This document shows, piece by piece, positions 10,782-22,295 of a stretch of 64,000 nt of DNA. Origin of the DNA: Gnetum montanum (lineage: Eukaryota; Streptophyta; Gnetopsida; Gnetales; Gnetaceae). The notes beneath the pieces were generated by a model, which did no database searches, was not told the DNA's origin, and saw only the letters and a program-made list of their open reading frames with translations. The position numbers were made by a program, and so were the translations under genes. The DNA lies in NCBI GenBank assembly GCA_015680685.1, contig MNCI01015910.1, positions 275,711 through 339,710 on the forward strand, given 5' to 3'. Positions within the stretch are counted from its first letter, which is position 1. The number at the start of each line of letters is the position of its first letter.

Positions 10782-12228
10782 TTACAGTATGGAGCCTTGG
10801 CAAATTTTGGTTTGAAGAAGGCTTGAAGGAATTTGATATGGAGGGAGAGACAGGAGCAAGGTTGTTAACCGCAGGTGTAGGTGAAGGCTTAGGTGGATTG
10901 TGGGGTCAAAAGAAAGGTCTTTTCTTTGATCAAGCATTCGACCCCTTTGATTGATGATTTGGTTGTAAATTAATAGCCCTCGTAGCATTATATTGTTGCA
11001 GTTGAGCGGGCAATTTACCCTGCATTGGTGAAGCAAGTTGTAGTTGTGCAACTGAAGGAGTATGTGCAGAGATAGGAGGAGGATAAGGATAAGAGGTGGT
11101 GCCCCTTCTTTCATGTGGAAAATGAGCTCAATAATAATTTAAAGGGTGGTAGTGAGGCTGAAAATTAGAGACATGATTGGAGGAGTCATGTGGAGACATG
11201 GGTTGCTGAATGTGGTAACTATATGGATCAGGCTATCGGTAAGGGTATTGTTGCCTTGGGGGTACTAGTGCCTATGATTGTGGTTGCTACCACTATTGAT
11301 ACTATTCATATGGTTGTGGTGGAGCTCCACTTGGATAATACAGTAGTTGTTGGTGGAACTACCTCATATTACCTTGAGGATAATGTAACCTTCTAGATGT
11401 TTGCCTTTGTGAAAGTCATGGATGAAAGGCATACATCCTAGACTCCTGTAGATGTGACACAACAAGTCAACATGATTTAGGATGTTCGTATTGATAAATG
11501 TCACATCCATAATCATCATCTAATTCACTATTCACAACCTCTTCTATTGTAGCAATATCTCCCTTACCTTTGTAATATGCACATTCAGCTTCCTTATACC
11601 TTCTGTGCTCATGCTCACTACTTTGTTCTTTGGAATCTTTAGCGATTTTGAGAATAACTTGGAATCTATTATCCATTGAGTCCCTTAACTGATAAACCTT
11701 GGTTGTAAGTTCATATTGGAACTGTTGGAGTCACAAGGTTTTTTTATGCATCCCCTCATCAAATATAGACTCATCCTCACTATTGCAGAATCGAACCTCC
11801 CTTTTGCGAATGGAAGGATCATGGTTGTACTCCTATGCACTTTTTCTTTTTCTTAGTTCATCCTCCTCTTTGGCAACTTGCTCTATTAATCTTTGTATCT
11901 GATGGATAGTTAGTCCTAACAATTGCCCTTGGGCATAGACACCAAGGGATTTCCTCATTTCATTACGAAGCCCGTCTACAATGTGGTGAAGTTGAACCAA
12001 GTAAGAATAACCATGGCCAGGACATGTGTGCATCAAGGCATAGTATTAACCAATGGCAGCATCCAAGGGTTTGTGTGTTTCTTGTTTTCATCCTTGAATT
12101 TGTTTCCTTAAGTTGGACAGTTTGGAGTACGTTTGGTACTTATCATTGAACAACTTAAGCATGATATTCCATTGTCTGATAGATTCCGGCTCTAAGAACT
12201 GGTACTAGTTTTCTGCTTCCTTGATGAG
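10782..12228 (-). pseudogene. O1 gag, 3' portion (interrupted by N1)
   Basis: Continues the gag frame that starts at 19831 and is cut by N1 at base 12228. Recognisable pieces are HIVDGLRNEMRKSLGVYAQGQL (about 11990-11920), a charged stretch, a knuckle-like CDIYQYEHPKSC (about 11510-11470, second Cys replaced by Tyr) and a Pro/Gln-rich tail. The segment before 12228 aligns with capsid positions 16620 of N1 and 1411 of E1. Confidence 0.85.
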
Positions 12229-13087
12229 TGATGAGTGGTGAGTTACCCCTACACTCAACCATACGAATACGAGCGTTACACGCACGATCTGGTCGAACTC
12301 TACAGACTAAGTGCCTACACACCTTATGGAACACTTAAGGTTAATCATTCGTTGTCTTCCCAGACTTGTATTTTTCACGGTTGTATGGTTAAGTAAGTCT
12401 AAGGTATATGATTTTTATGTCTTTTCTGTTTTATCTCCTATGCTAATGAGGTGAAGGGTGAAGAGACTAACTAACTAACTTTAACTAACTAATTAAGCCT
12501 TAATTAACCTAGCATCAGTATCCATTCCCACTTACCATTCACACCCTGAACCTATGCAACCTTGGTTACCAAACACTTATCGTTGCTGGGATCACCAAGC
12601 GTAACGCACGTGCTCGAAGCAGTCGTACTGAATGCACTTAACTACGAGAGAAGGGTTGAGAGAGATTTAATTAATAATAAAGCATTTAAATGGTAAAGAA
12701 TAAATAAAAATAAATAAAATCCTATTTATCCTATTCCATGCACTGCAAGGTTTATCCAAGAAGTTCATCTTTATTTCCGTACACAAACTTGTGTTCAAGT
12801 ATAATATTTGCTCGAATAAAGATCCGTTCACTTTGGAGCACATGGAAATTATTCTATCTCTGGAGAGGTAAAACTACCAGATTTTTGCTATGGTCTAGGC
12901 CTAGAATTAGAAACAAGGAAGAGCCACCTCTTATTTATAGATTTGACAGTGCACTGCAATATCGCATACGCGATATCGCAGGGAAAGACATGATATCGCG
13001 TATGCGATATCGTAGGGGATGTGATATCGTGGCGAACAGGATATCGCGTACATGATATCGCAGCCCATGTGATATCGCATCCCATCA
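12229..13087 (-). repeat. N1 3' LTR
   Basis: Its TATA box lies at 12950-12938 (- strand). It has eight GATATC-type boxes between 12957 and 13080, against five in the sibling LTR. It lacks about 13 bp (TCCTACTGCGG region near 12838) present in the sibling. Other differences are mostly transitions. Confidence 0.9.
12955..13087 (-). promoter_or_regulatory. Palindrome-box cluster in N1 3' LTR U3
   Basis: Eight boxes of the form NNGATATCNN or close variants, several extended to GCGATATCGC, lie in about 130 bp between the LTR edge and the TATA box. The first pair is spaced by ATAC, as in the sibling LTR. No known plant transcription-factor site explains the whole 10-mer to my knowledge. Confidence 0.6.
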
Positions 13088-13450
13088 TACCCCCATGACT
13101 GAATAAAAACTCATCCTTGAGTTCCTTACAAAATATTGGAACGGTATGGGATTATTGACTCAAAATGGAACTAATGGGATGACATGTGAATGGATCATCA
13201 TTACAAGACAAGATAAAACTAGTGTTTATGACAACAAGAGTGAACACTTTATACATTTGACATCCGGCCTCATTTGGCAGCTAAGAAAGAGAGAGAGGGA
13301 GAAAGAAGTTTTGTTGCTGCCAATGCCAAGATTATGCCTTTCGTTGTCCATCCGTAAGCATGCCATCGGTCTTGCTCCTTGCATAGCTTCTTTTAGCATT
13401 GCTCCATTCCATGTGTTCCCTCCAGATCCAATCCATTGTTGTATGATTGC

Positions 13451-13579
13451 NNNNNNNNNNNNNNNNNNNNNNNNNNNNNNNNNNNNNNNNNNNNNNNNNN
13501 NNNNNNNNNNNNNNNNNNNNNNNNNNNNNNNNNNNNNNNNNNNNNNNNNNNNNNNNNNNNNNNNNNNNNNNNNNNNNNN
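13451..13579. other. Assembly gap (129 N)
   Basis: Run of N inside the N1 3' region. Nothing can be said of its content. Confidence 1.
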
Positions 13580-14564
13580 ATAGGCTCTGGGAATGTCATT
13601 TGGAACAAGAGTTAAAGTCTTAACCACAAAAATTTACCAAAAAGAAAATAATGCGTCAACCAAAATGTACACTAATGATACAACTATCAATGAGGTGAAT
13701 AATGGAGAGAAGAATGAAGAGAAGAGAATGAAATGGAATCTCAAGAACAAGGTGGTGTACAGCCCCTTGTGTAGTTCATGATTAATGTGACTTAGTAGAT
13801 CCCATTCCAAGTCCGACCTCAAACAAACCACATCCAGTGACTTTGCATTAATACATTCGGCCAATCCATCCCCTTGAAGTAACCAGAATGCCTTCCCAAA
13901 GAGCCACCACCATTCCGACAAAACGAAGGAGGAGAGAATGGGAAGCAAGAAGGGCCTTAGTTAGAGGGAACATTTTTATTTTAGTTCCATAACTAGTGCT
14001 TGTAGCCCAAATGATTATTTCGTCTAAGGGGTGTGCTTTGAATTCTCACTTTTTTGTTGTTGTTGTTTTATATGTTTATGCGTGAGAACCACACCATGCA
14101 AAGACTTCGTTATTTTTATTAACTCAGCTTCCCGATAATTGGGTAACATTGAAACAGTAAGAAAACTCAAGAAGAACACATCCAAGCACCCAATAGAATG
14201 GCCAACACCAATGCATCAAGTTCCCTTGAAGTCACACCCTTTTCAGTCCTTGAGTCCTTCCTTCGTTTGAGAAATGCCCAGTCACCGATTCGTTATAGTT
14301 CTTATTGGAAAGGGACTGTACATTTCCAAGCTAAGAGAGACCATAGAAATTAGTGGATGTATGGATGAAGTGAACTCATTGCCTACCATATCAAAAGAAA
14401 CATACCTTAGTATTAACATCATGACTTAAAGGTAAAAACCAAACATTAGCAATCAAGAGAAAACAGTTCATACCATCATGAACACTTATTGGTGACAAAA
14501 TTAACAAAATGGATAAGTCACACACACACAAGAAATGAAAAAGTATAACAATGTTGTAAAACAA

Positions 14565-14665
14565 AAACAAGAGAAGTTAAAGAAATTTGTAAAACAAAAA
14601 TGTGTAAAATAAAAACGTGTAAGATAAAAACGTGTAAAACAAAAACATGTAAAACAAAAACTTAA
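14565..14665. repeat. TGTAAAACAAAAA array in N1
   Basis: Six or seven units of about 14-16 bp, core GTGTAAAACAAAAAC. It is better preserved than its O1 counterpart at 6895-7055. On the - strand it gives a spurious Phe/Thr-rich repeat frame (14752-14501) that I do not treat as a gene. Confidence 0.75.
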
Positions 14666-14889
14666 AAAGAACTGAGGGTCCCAAATGATTAGCATAGGTG
14701 GCCATCTCCCCCATGACTGAATGGAAAAGGAGAGATTCAAAATAATGAACATCTATTTGAATTTCTTAAAAGTGCCCAACTTCTCCCCATTGATTTTCTT
14801 AGATTAAGGGGTGAAAGTTGGCGACACTCATTCTCCAATGTATCTATTCCTTCGTTTTTGGCATGAGTTGTTCCCCCAGTTCATTCCAT

Positions 14890-15480
14890 GCATGTTGTTT
14901 GGTTGCTCTTTCAATTAGCTATCAACCACAGGGTGTCCACTTGTTGTGTGGTTGCTACATATAGGCACCTTTGTCTTAGAGTTTCTAGGGCACACCTGTT
15001 GCATGTAGGAGATGCTGAGCATTCCTCCATGTCATCACCTGATGAGTCACTGTATGTGATGCATGGAACTTTCTTCTTTTCAATCTTTCCATAAATGTTT
15101 ACCTTAGAGATTTCCAAGGAAAGATCACGAATTCCTAGGCATGCATCTATTGTACTTAGCCATGCCCTTCCCATTATAATTGGGAATTCCCCTTTTTTGC
15201 TGTTGACTTATATCACTAGGAAATCAGCTGGGTATGACCAACCACACACAGTGGTAACGATGTCCTCCACCAATCCCAAGGGAATGGTGATGGACTGGTC
15301 TACCAGTTCTAGTTGAATATTGCTCTTTTTGAGTTGGGGGCAGGTTCCAAGCTTGATACATTTCTTGTGATATTAAGTTGACTCCAGAACCTGAGTCAAG
15401 AAGAGCCTTATGTGGTTCATTCTCGGCAACTTGGAGGTAGATTAAGGGACTTCCCCTTGCATTGCTGCAGCAGGAGGTAG
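14890..15480 (-). pseudogene. N1 protease
   Basis: The active-site Asp-Ser-Gly is intact (codons at 15397-15389) in LLDSGSGVNLISQEMY. Downstream are YPADFLVI, an in-frame TAA, then FPIIMGRAWLSTIDACLGIRDLSLEIS (about 15190-15110), the C-terminal hairpin including the conserved Gly-Arg. Only one or two changes separate it from an open frame, so it decayed less than O1's. Next to it, where RT should begin, the sequence passes into untranslated region. Confidence 0.8.
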
Positions 15481-17764
15481 TGGAACTACCGACGTAAGAG
15501 AGATGGATGGATTTGGAGGATGGTATGGATGTGGAGTGTCTCTTGGAGGAGAAGGAATCCTTCTAAAGTACTCTCGAACTTGGTAGTGACATTGTGGAGT
15601 TGTGTGACCCATGGAGTCACTTGGAGAAACCGACTATTGCACGTAGTAGCCATAAGGATCTGGTTGCCAGTAAGGGTATTTTTGTCTCAGTAGTGGCATC
15701 CCCCATAGGTTGTGGGTGTTGCCACTGTTGGTGTTGCCCGATAGGTTATGGTAGAGTTCCACTTGGATAATACGTTAACGGTTGGTGGAACTGCCTTGGG
15801 TTACCTTGGGGATAAGGTAACCTTTGGGGTGTCTGCCATCTGTTAAGTCTCAGGTTGAGTGCATACAACCCAAACTCTTGTAGATGTGAGATGATTGGAC
15901 AACATCCCTTAGGATGGTCATATTGGCAGATCTCACATCCACTGTCATTGTTTGTATCCAAATCCATAACCTCATCAAAGATATTCATTTTTCCCTTACC
16001 CTTGTCACGTGCATGCCTTGAATCTCTTTGCTTCTTGTCACTACTTCGTTCCTCCTTAGATTCCTCTACAATCTTTAGCACAGTTTCAATTTTTCTATCT
16101 AAGGAGCTCCATACTTCATCTACCTTAGTCGATACTTCCGTTGTTAGCTTTTGAAGAGACAATTTTTTTCTATTCACCAACTCTTTGAGTGGTGACTCAT
16201 CCTCTTCATCGCAGAATCTCACTCCCCTCTTTCGGAGGGAAGGATCACGGTTATATTCTTCTGCGCTCTCTCTTTTTTGTAGCTCCCCTTCTTCTTTAGC
16301 TACTTGCTCCAAAAATCAATGAACTTCATGGGATCTAAGTTCTGATAATCTACCTTGGGCATAATTCCCAAGGGTTCTCCTAGTTTCATACCTTAGCCCA
16401 TCTACGAGGTGGCAAAGTTGATCCCGCTGTGTGTAACCATGGCCTGGGCAATGATGTAGCAATGTGTAGTAGTGGCCCATGGTAGCATCCAAGAGTTCAT
16501 GAGCACCCTGCTTCCATCCTTGGATCTACTTACACAAGTTAGACACTCTGGAGTATGTTTGGTATTTATCGTTGAAGATTTCTAACATCGTACTCCACCT
16601 CCTAATGGTTTCCGGTTCTAAGGACTAGTACCATCTCTCTGCTTCCTTTATGAGTGTCCTATGAAACAACTTCAATTTCTACCACTTGTTTTCAATATTT
16701 TGCAAGGCGCAGGCATTGTGGAATGCCTGTAAATGATTTTGTAGATCAGCGTTGTATCCCCCTTCGAAGCGTGGGACATTGTTCATATCTAATCTCTTGA
16801 TCCGACTGTCCTTTTGATGCCTTGTTGGTATTCTCACAACCTCCGTTATATCTAGCATACTTCAGGTGGCAAGTAGGGGTTCATCATGATCATCTCTTTC
16901 ATCATGTCTATGATGTTTACGTTGTTCCCTACTTTCCCTTCTTTCGTGCTTAGACTCTCTAGACTGCCCTTGTTCTCTCTCTCGACTCTCTTGTCGAGGT
17001 CTCTCATTTCACTTACCCTTATCCTCACTATTATGCTCTTGGTGACTGCGTCCTGATGTGGAAGGAGAGGGTGAATGATGAGATGAAGGGGAAGAAGAAG
17101 GAGAACCATCGCCATGATGATGTTTCTTACCTTCTCTTCTATGGCTACGGCCCCGATCGTGATGATGATTAGAATGCCCATCCTTGTCATGTGTTTTTGT
17201 TCCCTCAGTGAACAGTTGGCGTTCACAGGGATTAGAACCAGGGTTATGTATTGTGGAGCGTAGGTTCTGATACCCCACCTCCTCACTATCGTTAGGAGGG
17301 GGAACATCATTTGATGGAGAACCCGTTATAAGTGGTTCATCATCTCCAATTTCACTTAGGATGTGTAGGACCCCTTTGCCCTTCAACAATGTATGGTGGC
17401 TCTCCTGCCTCGAGTCCCTTAGACATTGTGCTACTATGGGATAGTAATCCCTTATGTCATAATCTTCCGCAACGTATTCAGCGTATGATTCTGTCATTCC
17501 TATCTGTGCTAGAGCACGGAGGAGCATGTTAGGGACTACCTGATTTGGAGGTAACACTATGTTACCTTGCAGGTCTCTCCAGCACAGTTGTTCATCCTTA
17601 TGGAGGATAAAAGTAAAATCAGGTATATACTCATCGGGATGAGTATATACCACTCGGTATTGTTGAGGAACTGGCAAATTTTGGTTATGTGTTTTAAACT
17701 GCCGACTGTTTCTTGTATGATCCCTAGGTGGTGAAGTGCTCTTATGAGAAGAAGAAGAAGACAT
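15481..17764 (-). pseudogene. N1 gag (full length, several stops)
   Basis: Starts at ATG 17764 (MSSSSSHK) and stays largely in one frame to about 15700. Order: N-terminal domain with YVAEDYDIRDYYP, an acidic stretch, a His/Ser/Arg-rich linker (about 17200-17040), capsid core FEGGYNADLQNHLQAFHNACALQNIENKW, then HLVDGLRYETRRTLGNYAQGRL, a Glu/Lys-rich coil, knuckle CEICQYDHPKGCC (about 15945-15905) and a Gln/Pro tail. About seven premature stops sit at codons that are CAG, CGA or CGG in relatives, i.e. C-to-T changes. Structural protein of the particle. Confidence 0.88.
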
Positions 17765-17891
17765 TCTGTCTTATTCAGTGTGCTGATTAACCGTTATATA
17801 ATTTTTTTTATTTAATTAACCCTAAGAGTTCGTTTAAGCTCCCAACGATGTGGATAATTTCCTATGTTCTACTTATCACACAAACACTTAG

Positions 17892-17909
17892 TCCTCGGCA
17901 ACGGTGCCA
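17892..17909 (-). other. N1 primer-binding site (tRNA-Asp type)
   Basis: TCCTCGGCAACGGTGCCA, 16 of 18 bases matching the tRNA-Asp 3' end. It is one base from the LTR. Confidence 0.85.
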
Positions 17910-17910
17910 A

Positions 17911-18728
17911 TGATGAGTGGCGAGGTACCCCTACACTCACCCATACGAATACGAGCGTTACACGCGCGATCCGGTCAAACTCCGCAGACTAAGTGCCTAC
18001 ACGCCTTATGGAACACTTAAGGGTAATCATTCATTTTCTTCCTAGACTTACTTGTATTTGTCACAGTTGTATGGTTAAGTAAGTCCGAGGTATATGATTT
18101 TTATGTCTTTTCTGTTTTATCTCCTATGCTAATGAGGTGAAGGGTGAAGCGACTAATTAACTAACTAACTAAGCCTTAATTAACCTAGCATCAGTATCCG
18201 TTCCCACTTACCATTCACACCTTGAACCAATGCAACCTTGGTTACCAAACGCTTGTCGTTGCTAGGATCACCAAGCGTAATGCACGTGCCCGAAGCGGTC
18301 GTACTGAATGCACTTAACTAGGAGAGAAGGGTTGAGAGAGATTTAATTACTAATAAAGCATTTAAATGGTAAATAATAAATAACAATAAATAAAATCCTA
18401 TTTAGCCTATTCCATGCACTGCAAGGTTTATCCAAGAAGTTCATCTTTATTTCCGTACATAAACTTGTGTTCAGGTACAATATTTGCTCGAATAAAGATC
18501 CGTTCACTTTGGAGCTCCTACTGCGGACACATGGAAATTATTCTATCTCTGGAGAGGTAAAACTGCTAGAGTTTCGCTATGGTCTAGACCTAGAATTAGA
18601 AACAATGGAGAGCCGCCTCTTATTTATAGATTTGATGGCGCACTGCGATATCGCATACGCGATATCGCAGGGGAAGATGCGATATTGCGTATGCGATATC
18701 GTGGGGAATGCGATATTGCATCCCATCA
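17911..18728 (-). repeat. N1 5' LTR
   Basis: TGATGAGTGG...CCCATCA, 818 bp. The TATA box lies at about 18632-18620 (- strand). Five palindrome boxes lie at 18646-18720, the first two being perfect GCGATATCGC separated by ATAC. Confidence 0.9.
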
Positions 18729-19831
18729 ATGAGTGTCCTAGGAAATAACTTCAATTTTTGCTACTCATTTTCTATGTTATACAAGGAACATGCATCTTGG
18801 AAAGCTTGAAGATGATTCTACAAATTAGAGTTATATCCTCCTTCAAATCAAGGAATATTGTTCATGTCTAACAGTTTGATCCAACTATCTTTCACGTGCC
18901 TTGTTAGAATTTTGACTGCCTCTGCAATGTTAAGCATACTTCAGGTAGCAAATAGAGGCTCATGGAGGTCTTGATCATGGTGCCTACGATGCCCTCTACT
19001 ACCCCTTTGTTCATGGCAATGTGCCTCTCTTAAATGTCTACGCCCTTAATCTTGCCTGTCTCAATGGTCCCTTTGGTTATTTTGGTCCCGTTAGTCATTT
19101 CATTCATTTCAATCACCTCCATCATGGTCTCACCTTCTGTGGTCATGGTTAGAGCTAGAAGAAGATGATGATGATGAAGGGGAAGAGGAGGGAGAACCAA
19201 AACCATCACGGTGCCTACTACTGCCTCTTCAACGATCGCAACCATGATCACAATTGTGCTTCTTGTTTGCATCTCTGTCTTGACTTGCCCCTTCGAATCC
19301 TTCTTTGTCATTGGATCCCTTGTTACAAGAATTAGGATTGTAAACTATGGAGTATAGATTTTGATTTTGACCTCCATCACTGAAGTTAAAGAGCAGAGTT
19401 TCATTGAATGGGAAACCCCCAGAGAAGGTTTCCCCACTAGCTTGTTGGTACAACAAGAATGGAGAATCGTTAAGTCCTTTTCTCTTCGAAAATTCATAGC
19501 GCTACTCTAGCTACCGATCCTACAGACATTGTGCTTTAGTGGGATGATAATCCGTGGTGTCAACATCTTCCACAATATACTACCCATGGTAGTCTTGAAG
19601 ACCACATCATGCAAACATTGAATAGAGCATTGCAGGAGCAACACGATCGGGCAACAACACAATGTTGCCCTCCATGTCACACCACTGCAGTTGTTCATCT
19701 TGGTGTAGGATGAAGGTGAAGTTTGACACATACTCATCAAGATGAGTATATATAATTCGATACTATTGAGGCTTTGGTGGATTAACTCTATCGGCCTTGG
19801 GCAAAAAATCACTCCTATGAGAAGAAGACAT
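18729..19831 (-). pseudogene. O1 gag, 5' portion
   Basis: Begins at ATG 19831 (MSSSHRSDFLPKAD) and runs to the N1 insertion at 18733/18728. It holds YTHLDEYVSNFTFILHQDEQL, the His/Ser/Asp linker and the start of capsid (ACSLYNIENE). There are many stops. It joins in sequence and frame logic with 12228-10782 when N1 is removed. Confidence 0.85.
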
Positions 19832-19973
19832 TTTCAGTTAGCGAATAAAAAATCACAGTGTGCTTTGAGAATTTGTTGTAGTAATTGTCAAATAAGATAT
19901 GGCTCTAAGGTTCGTTCCAACAATTTAAACACTTTTCACTAGGTCCTAGATAGCTCACAAAACAACAAAAAGG

Positions 19974-19991
19974 TCTCCAGCAATAGCGCTA
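19974..19991 (-). other. O1 primer-binding site (decayed tRNA-Asp type)
   Basis: TCTCCAGCAATAGCGCTA, 13 of 18 matches to the tRNA-Asp 3' end. All five mismatches are C-to-T or G-to-A, as expected from loss of methylated cytosines. Confidence 0.75.
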
Positions 19992-19992
19992 A

Positions 19993-20799
19993 TGATGAGT
20001 GGTGGGGTACCCCTACGCCCAACCATACCAATCACAAAGGTGTTACATACGATCCGGTCGAATTCCATGGACCTATAGTTATCTAATGCACCAGCTCTTC
20101 TAGGAAGTGAAATAGGTGTTGAGAACATTTGTTGTCTTCCCAATTACACTTGTGAGGTTCAAGGGTATGATTTATGTGTAACTGAGGTATATGATTTTTT
20201 TTACTTTATATTTTATGGATTTAGTCACCTACAACAAGAATGAACAGTAGAGTAATTTAAAATCTAATTCGTTATTGTCTATCTAGCCTAACACAAGTAA
20301 CCGTCCCACTTTCCTAGACACAACCTAAACACATGTAGCACTGCTGGGCTACCAAACGTTAAGTGTTGCTAGGTTACCAAATATTATATGAATGCTTGAA
20401 GTGGTCGTGCTCGTGTTCATTAACTATCGGAAATAAATTACTTAATTCAAATGCATTAAAATAAAGAGCATGAAAGTAAAATGCAATAAAGAAAATATTA
20501 AGCTATTCTCAGTGTTACAAGGATTGTCAAAAGAGCTTGTTTTATTCTTGTCACACTACTACGCTCAGGTACATCAATGCTCAAACAAAGAACCATACAC
20601 ACTTAGACTCCTTCTGCAGGCACTTAGAAAATATTCTAACTTTGAGAAAAAAAAAACGGCAAGAGCTTCTCTACTTTGACTAAGAAAGACCAAAAACTAA
20701 CTTGAAAACTGGAGCCTAGACGCAGTATTTATAGCCTTGGGGTATATACCCTGACATCGCGTACCTGACGTCAGAGCAGACATAAAACACGTTTCATCA
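19993..20799 (-). repeat. O1 5' LTR
   Basis: TGATGAGTGG...TTTCATCA, 807 bp. The TATA box is at 20735-20725 on the - strand. U3 has GACATCGCGTAC and a perfect TGACGTCA (20766-20773). Compared with the 3' LTR it lacks 14 bp between two GACGT repeats. Confidence 0.9.
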
Positions 20800-20804
20800 A
20801 CAAG

Positions 20805-21940
20805 GATAAAAGATATAAACATACACTAAACTCATAACATCATTAGCAATAGCAAAAGAATCATGCCAAGTTAACTAAATTAAAAGCCTGTTTCTATATT
20901 TAGCTCTTATGTTAGCTAGAACCATTGTTCAAACTAAGGATCAACTTGCAAGACGAGAAGAACTCACGAAAAACTCAATGATTTAATCTATGGTCAAATT
21001 ACCCACCATTAAAGAAGTGGATAATACTTTAGGTGTGTTAATTCACTATGTACCATAGCCATAAAATTTTGGTACTAGAACTATAGTTGCAAGTCAGAAT
21101 CTGTCTAGGTACTTTGTTACTTTGTGTGTGCACTTTGTATTGGAAGGCCTAAATATGTGGAGATTGTAAATCTAATACAAAAGTGAATTTAACAACTCAT
21201 ACAAAAAATCTCATAATTCACTTAGGTAAAACCAAATAGGTTTTTTGGAGGCCAAATTTACAAAATCAAGCACTCTTAGATTTAGTGCACCAACTTATAA
21301 ATTTATAGTTAATTAGGTTGAACCAACTTTTTAGTTTAATATTAAGATTAGAGGAGTCATAACTTTCACTTCACAAGATACAATTCTTGCTTTGATGGTT
21401 ACCTAGCTCAAACCAGAGTAAAGAAACAAATTAGAGAAATTGTACCTTTTAGTCTAATAGTGACATGAGCCCATTGGGCTCTAACATAGTAAACAAACAA
21501 ACAAACTGGAGGAGGCATCATCTACTTAAATGCTGACGCAAAGGTTACATGTATTAATGCTATGCATATTTTGCATTTTAAGTGGTATACAATTTGGTTA
21601 ACTTGCTCATCTATGTTCGTATCTGTAGCTTGTATATATCTACGATGATCAAACTACTCTTCATAGCAACTATTTTTTATTCTCTGAGATCTTGAAGTGG
21701 ATACATGGGTGCAGTAGACTTTTTTTGTTTAGAGAATTTTCAAGAACATAGAGATGAGCGAAAGAGCCTGTTAAGTTCCTTCTACCCGGCTTTTCCCAAG
21801 ACTCCATGATCACTTTGTGGTAATTTTGATGTAATCAAATTCCAATGCTCCGCAAGCACACAACCTGAATCATTTATCGATCGACAGTGTCATGGTTAAA
21901 TAGAAAATTTTACTTTCACAGAAAATGAAAGAAATTGTTA
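20805..21940. other. Right flank of O1; no gene seen
   Basis: AT-rich intergenic DNA up to the kinase promoter. No open frame of note, no LTR ends and no clear repeats. Confidence 0.5.
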
Positions 21941-21945
21941 CCATA

Positions 21946-22040
21946 CTGGACGGGTATCAATGCCAATGGTTAAGACTTAACATGCGGGTCAGAGGTCTCA
22001 ATTTCAGCCCTAAGTCAATTTCATCGAGAGATAGGAATCG
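21946..22040 (+). repeat. tRNA-like segment, possible SINE remnant upstream of the kinase
   Basis: TGCCAATGGTTAAG resembles a pol III A box. About 30 bases on, GGTCTCAATTTCAGCCC resembles a degraded B box in the usual plant SINE context. No clear 3' tail or target duplication was found. Confidence 0.35.
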
Positions 22041-22122
22041 ACATGATCAAAATTCAAAATCGTCTTGGTTCAGCTACCCCCCAATAATTAAGCCACATTT
22101 ACATTTGGTTCAAAATTGAAAG

Positions 22123-22132
22123 CTATAAAAAG
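22123..22132 (+). promoter_or_regulatory. Candidate TATA box of the Aurora-like kinase gene
   Basis: CTATAAAAAG lies about 165 bp before the ATG at 22296, at a position suiting a 5' UTR of about 130 bases. A CCAAT sits at about 22080. Confidence 0.55.
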
Positions 22133-22295
22133 GCAGCAGCAGCTGAAAGCAACCAGAATTAGGCTGGCAACAAACGTTTGTTTGCCGCCTTAATTTTCAT
22201 TTGATTTTACCGAGTCATTTTAGGCTTTCTATTTTAAGTCAGGCCGCTGCCATCAATTTTACTTTGCATTGGAATTATCTTTTACAAGTCTACTA

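Larger units (their letters stand above)
13088..14880 (-). other. N1 3' untranslated region (contains assembly gap)
   Basis: Homologous to 5014-7110 of O1: ATGGGATTATTGACT near the LTR, GGGGTGTGCTTTGAATTCTC at about 14028, and GGCCATCTCCCCCATGAC at about 14700, matching about 7093 of O1. Beyond that point O1 continues into integrase, while N1 goes directly to protease. No gene seen. Confidence 0.75.
12229..18728 (-). mobile_element. N1: Athila-like gag-protease element lacking pol, nested in O1 gag
   Basis: LTRs at 12229-13087 and 17911-18728 share TGATGAGTGG...CCCATCA ends. The host gag sequence on both sides is rejoined through the 5-bp duplication ATGAG (12224-12228 and 18729-18733). Order on the - strand: 5' LTR, tRNA-Asp primer site, gag (17764 down to about 15480), protease (to about 14890), 3' untranslated region, polypurine tract ATGGGGGTA next to 13087, 3' LTR. 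RT, RNase H and integrase, about 2.9 kb in O1, are absent without trace. Gap 13451-13579 lies in the untranslated region and is too small to hide pol. Confidence 0.92.
4198..20799 (-). mobile_element. O1: Athila-like Ty3/gypsy element, full length, interrupted by N1
   Basis: Bounded by LTRs (4198-5013 and 19993-20799) and by the 5-bp target duplication ACAAG at 4193-4197 and 20800-20804. Without the nested N1 and its extra duplication it would be about 10.1 kb. Order on the - strand: 5' LTR, primer site, gag (split), protease, RT, RNase H, integrase, about 2.2 kb of 3' untranslated sequence, polypurine tract (TGTGGGGGTA next to 5013), 3' LTR. The RT box VFMDDFSTYG, GHKIS-GIEMD and the tRNA-Asp primer site indicate the Athila group. 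All genes carry stops or lost catalytic residues, so it cannot be autonomous. Confidence 0.92.

Noticed and set aside
14501-14752. Phe/Thr-rich repetitive frame on the - strand
   Set aside because: It is the translation of the TGTAAAACAAAAA array in an untranslated region; no start context or domain.
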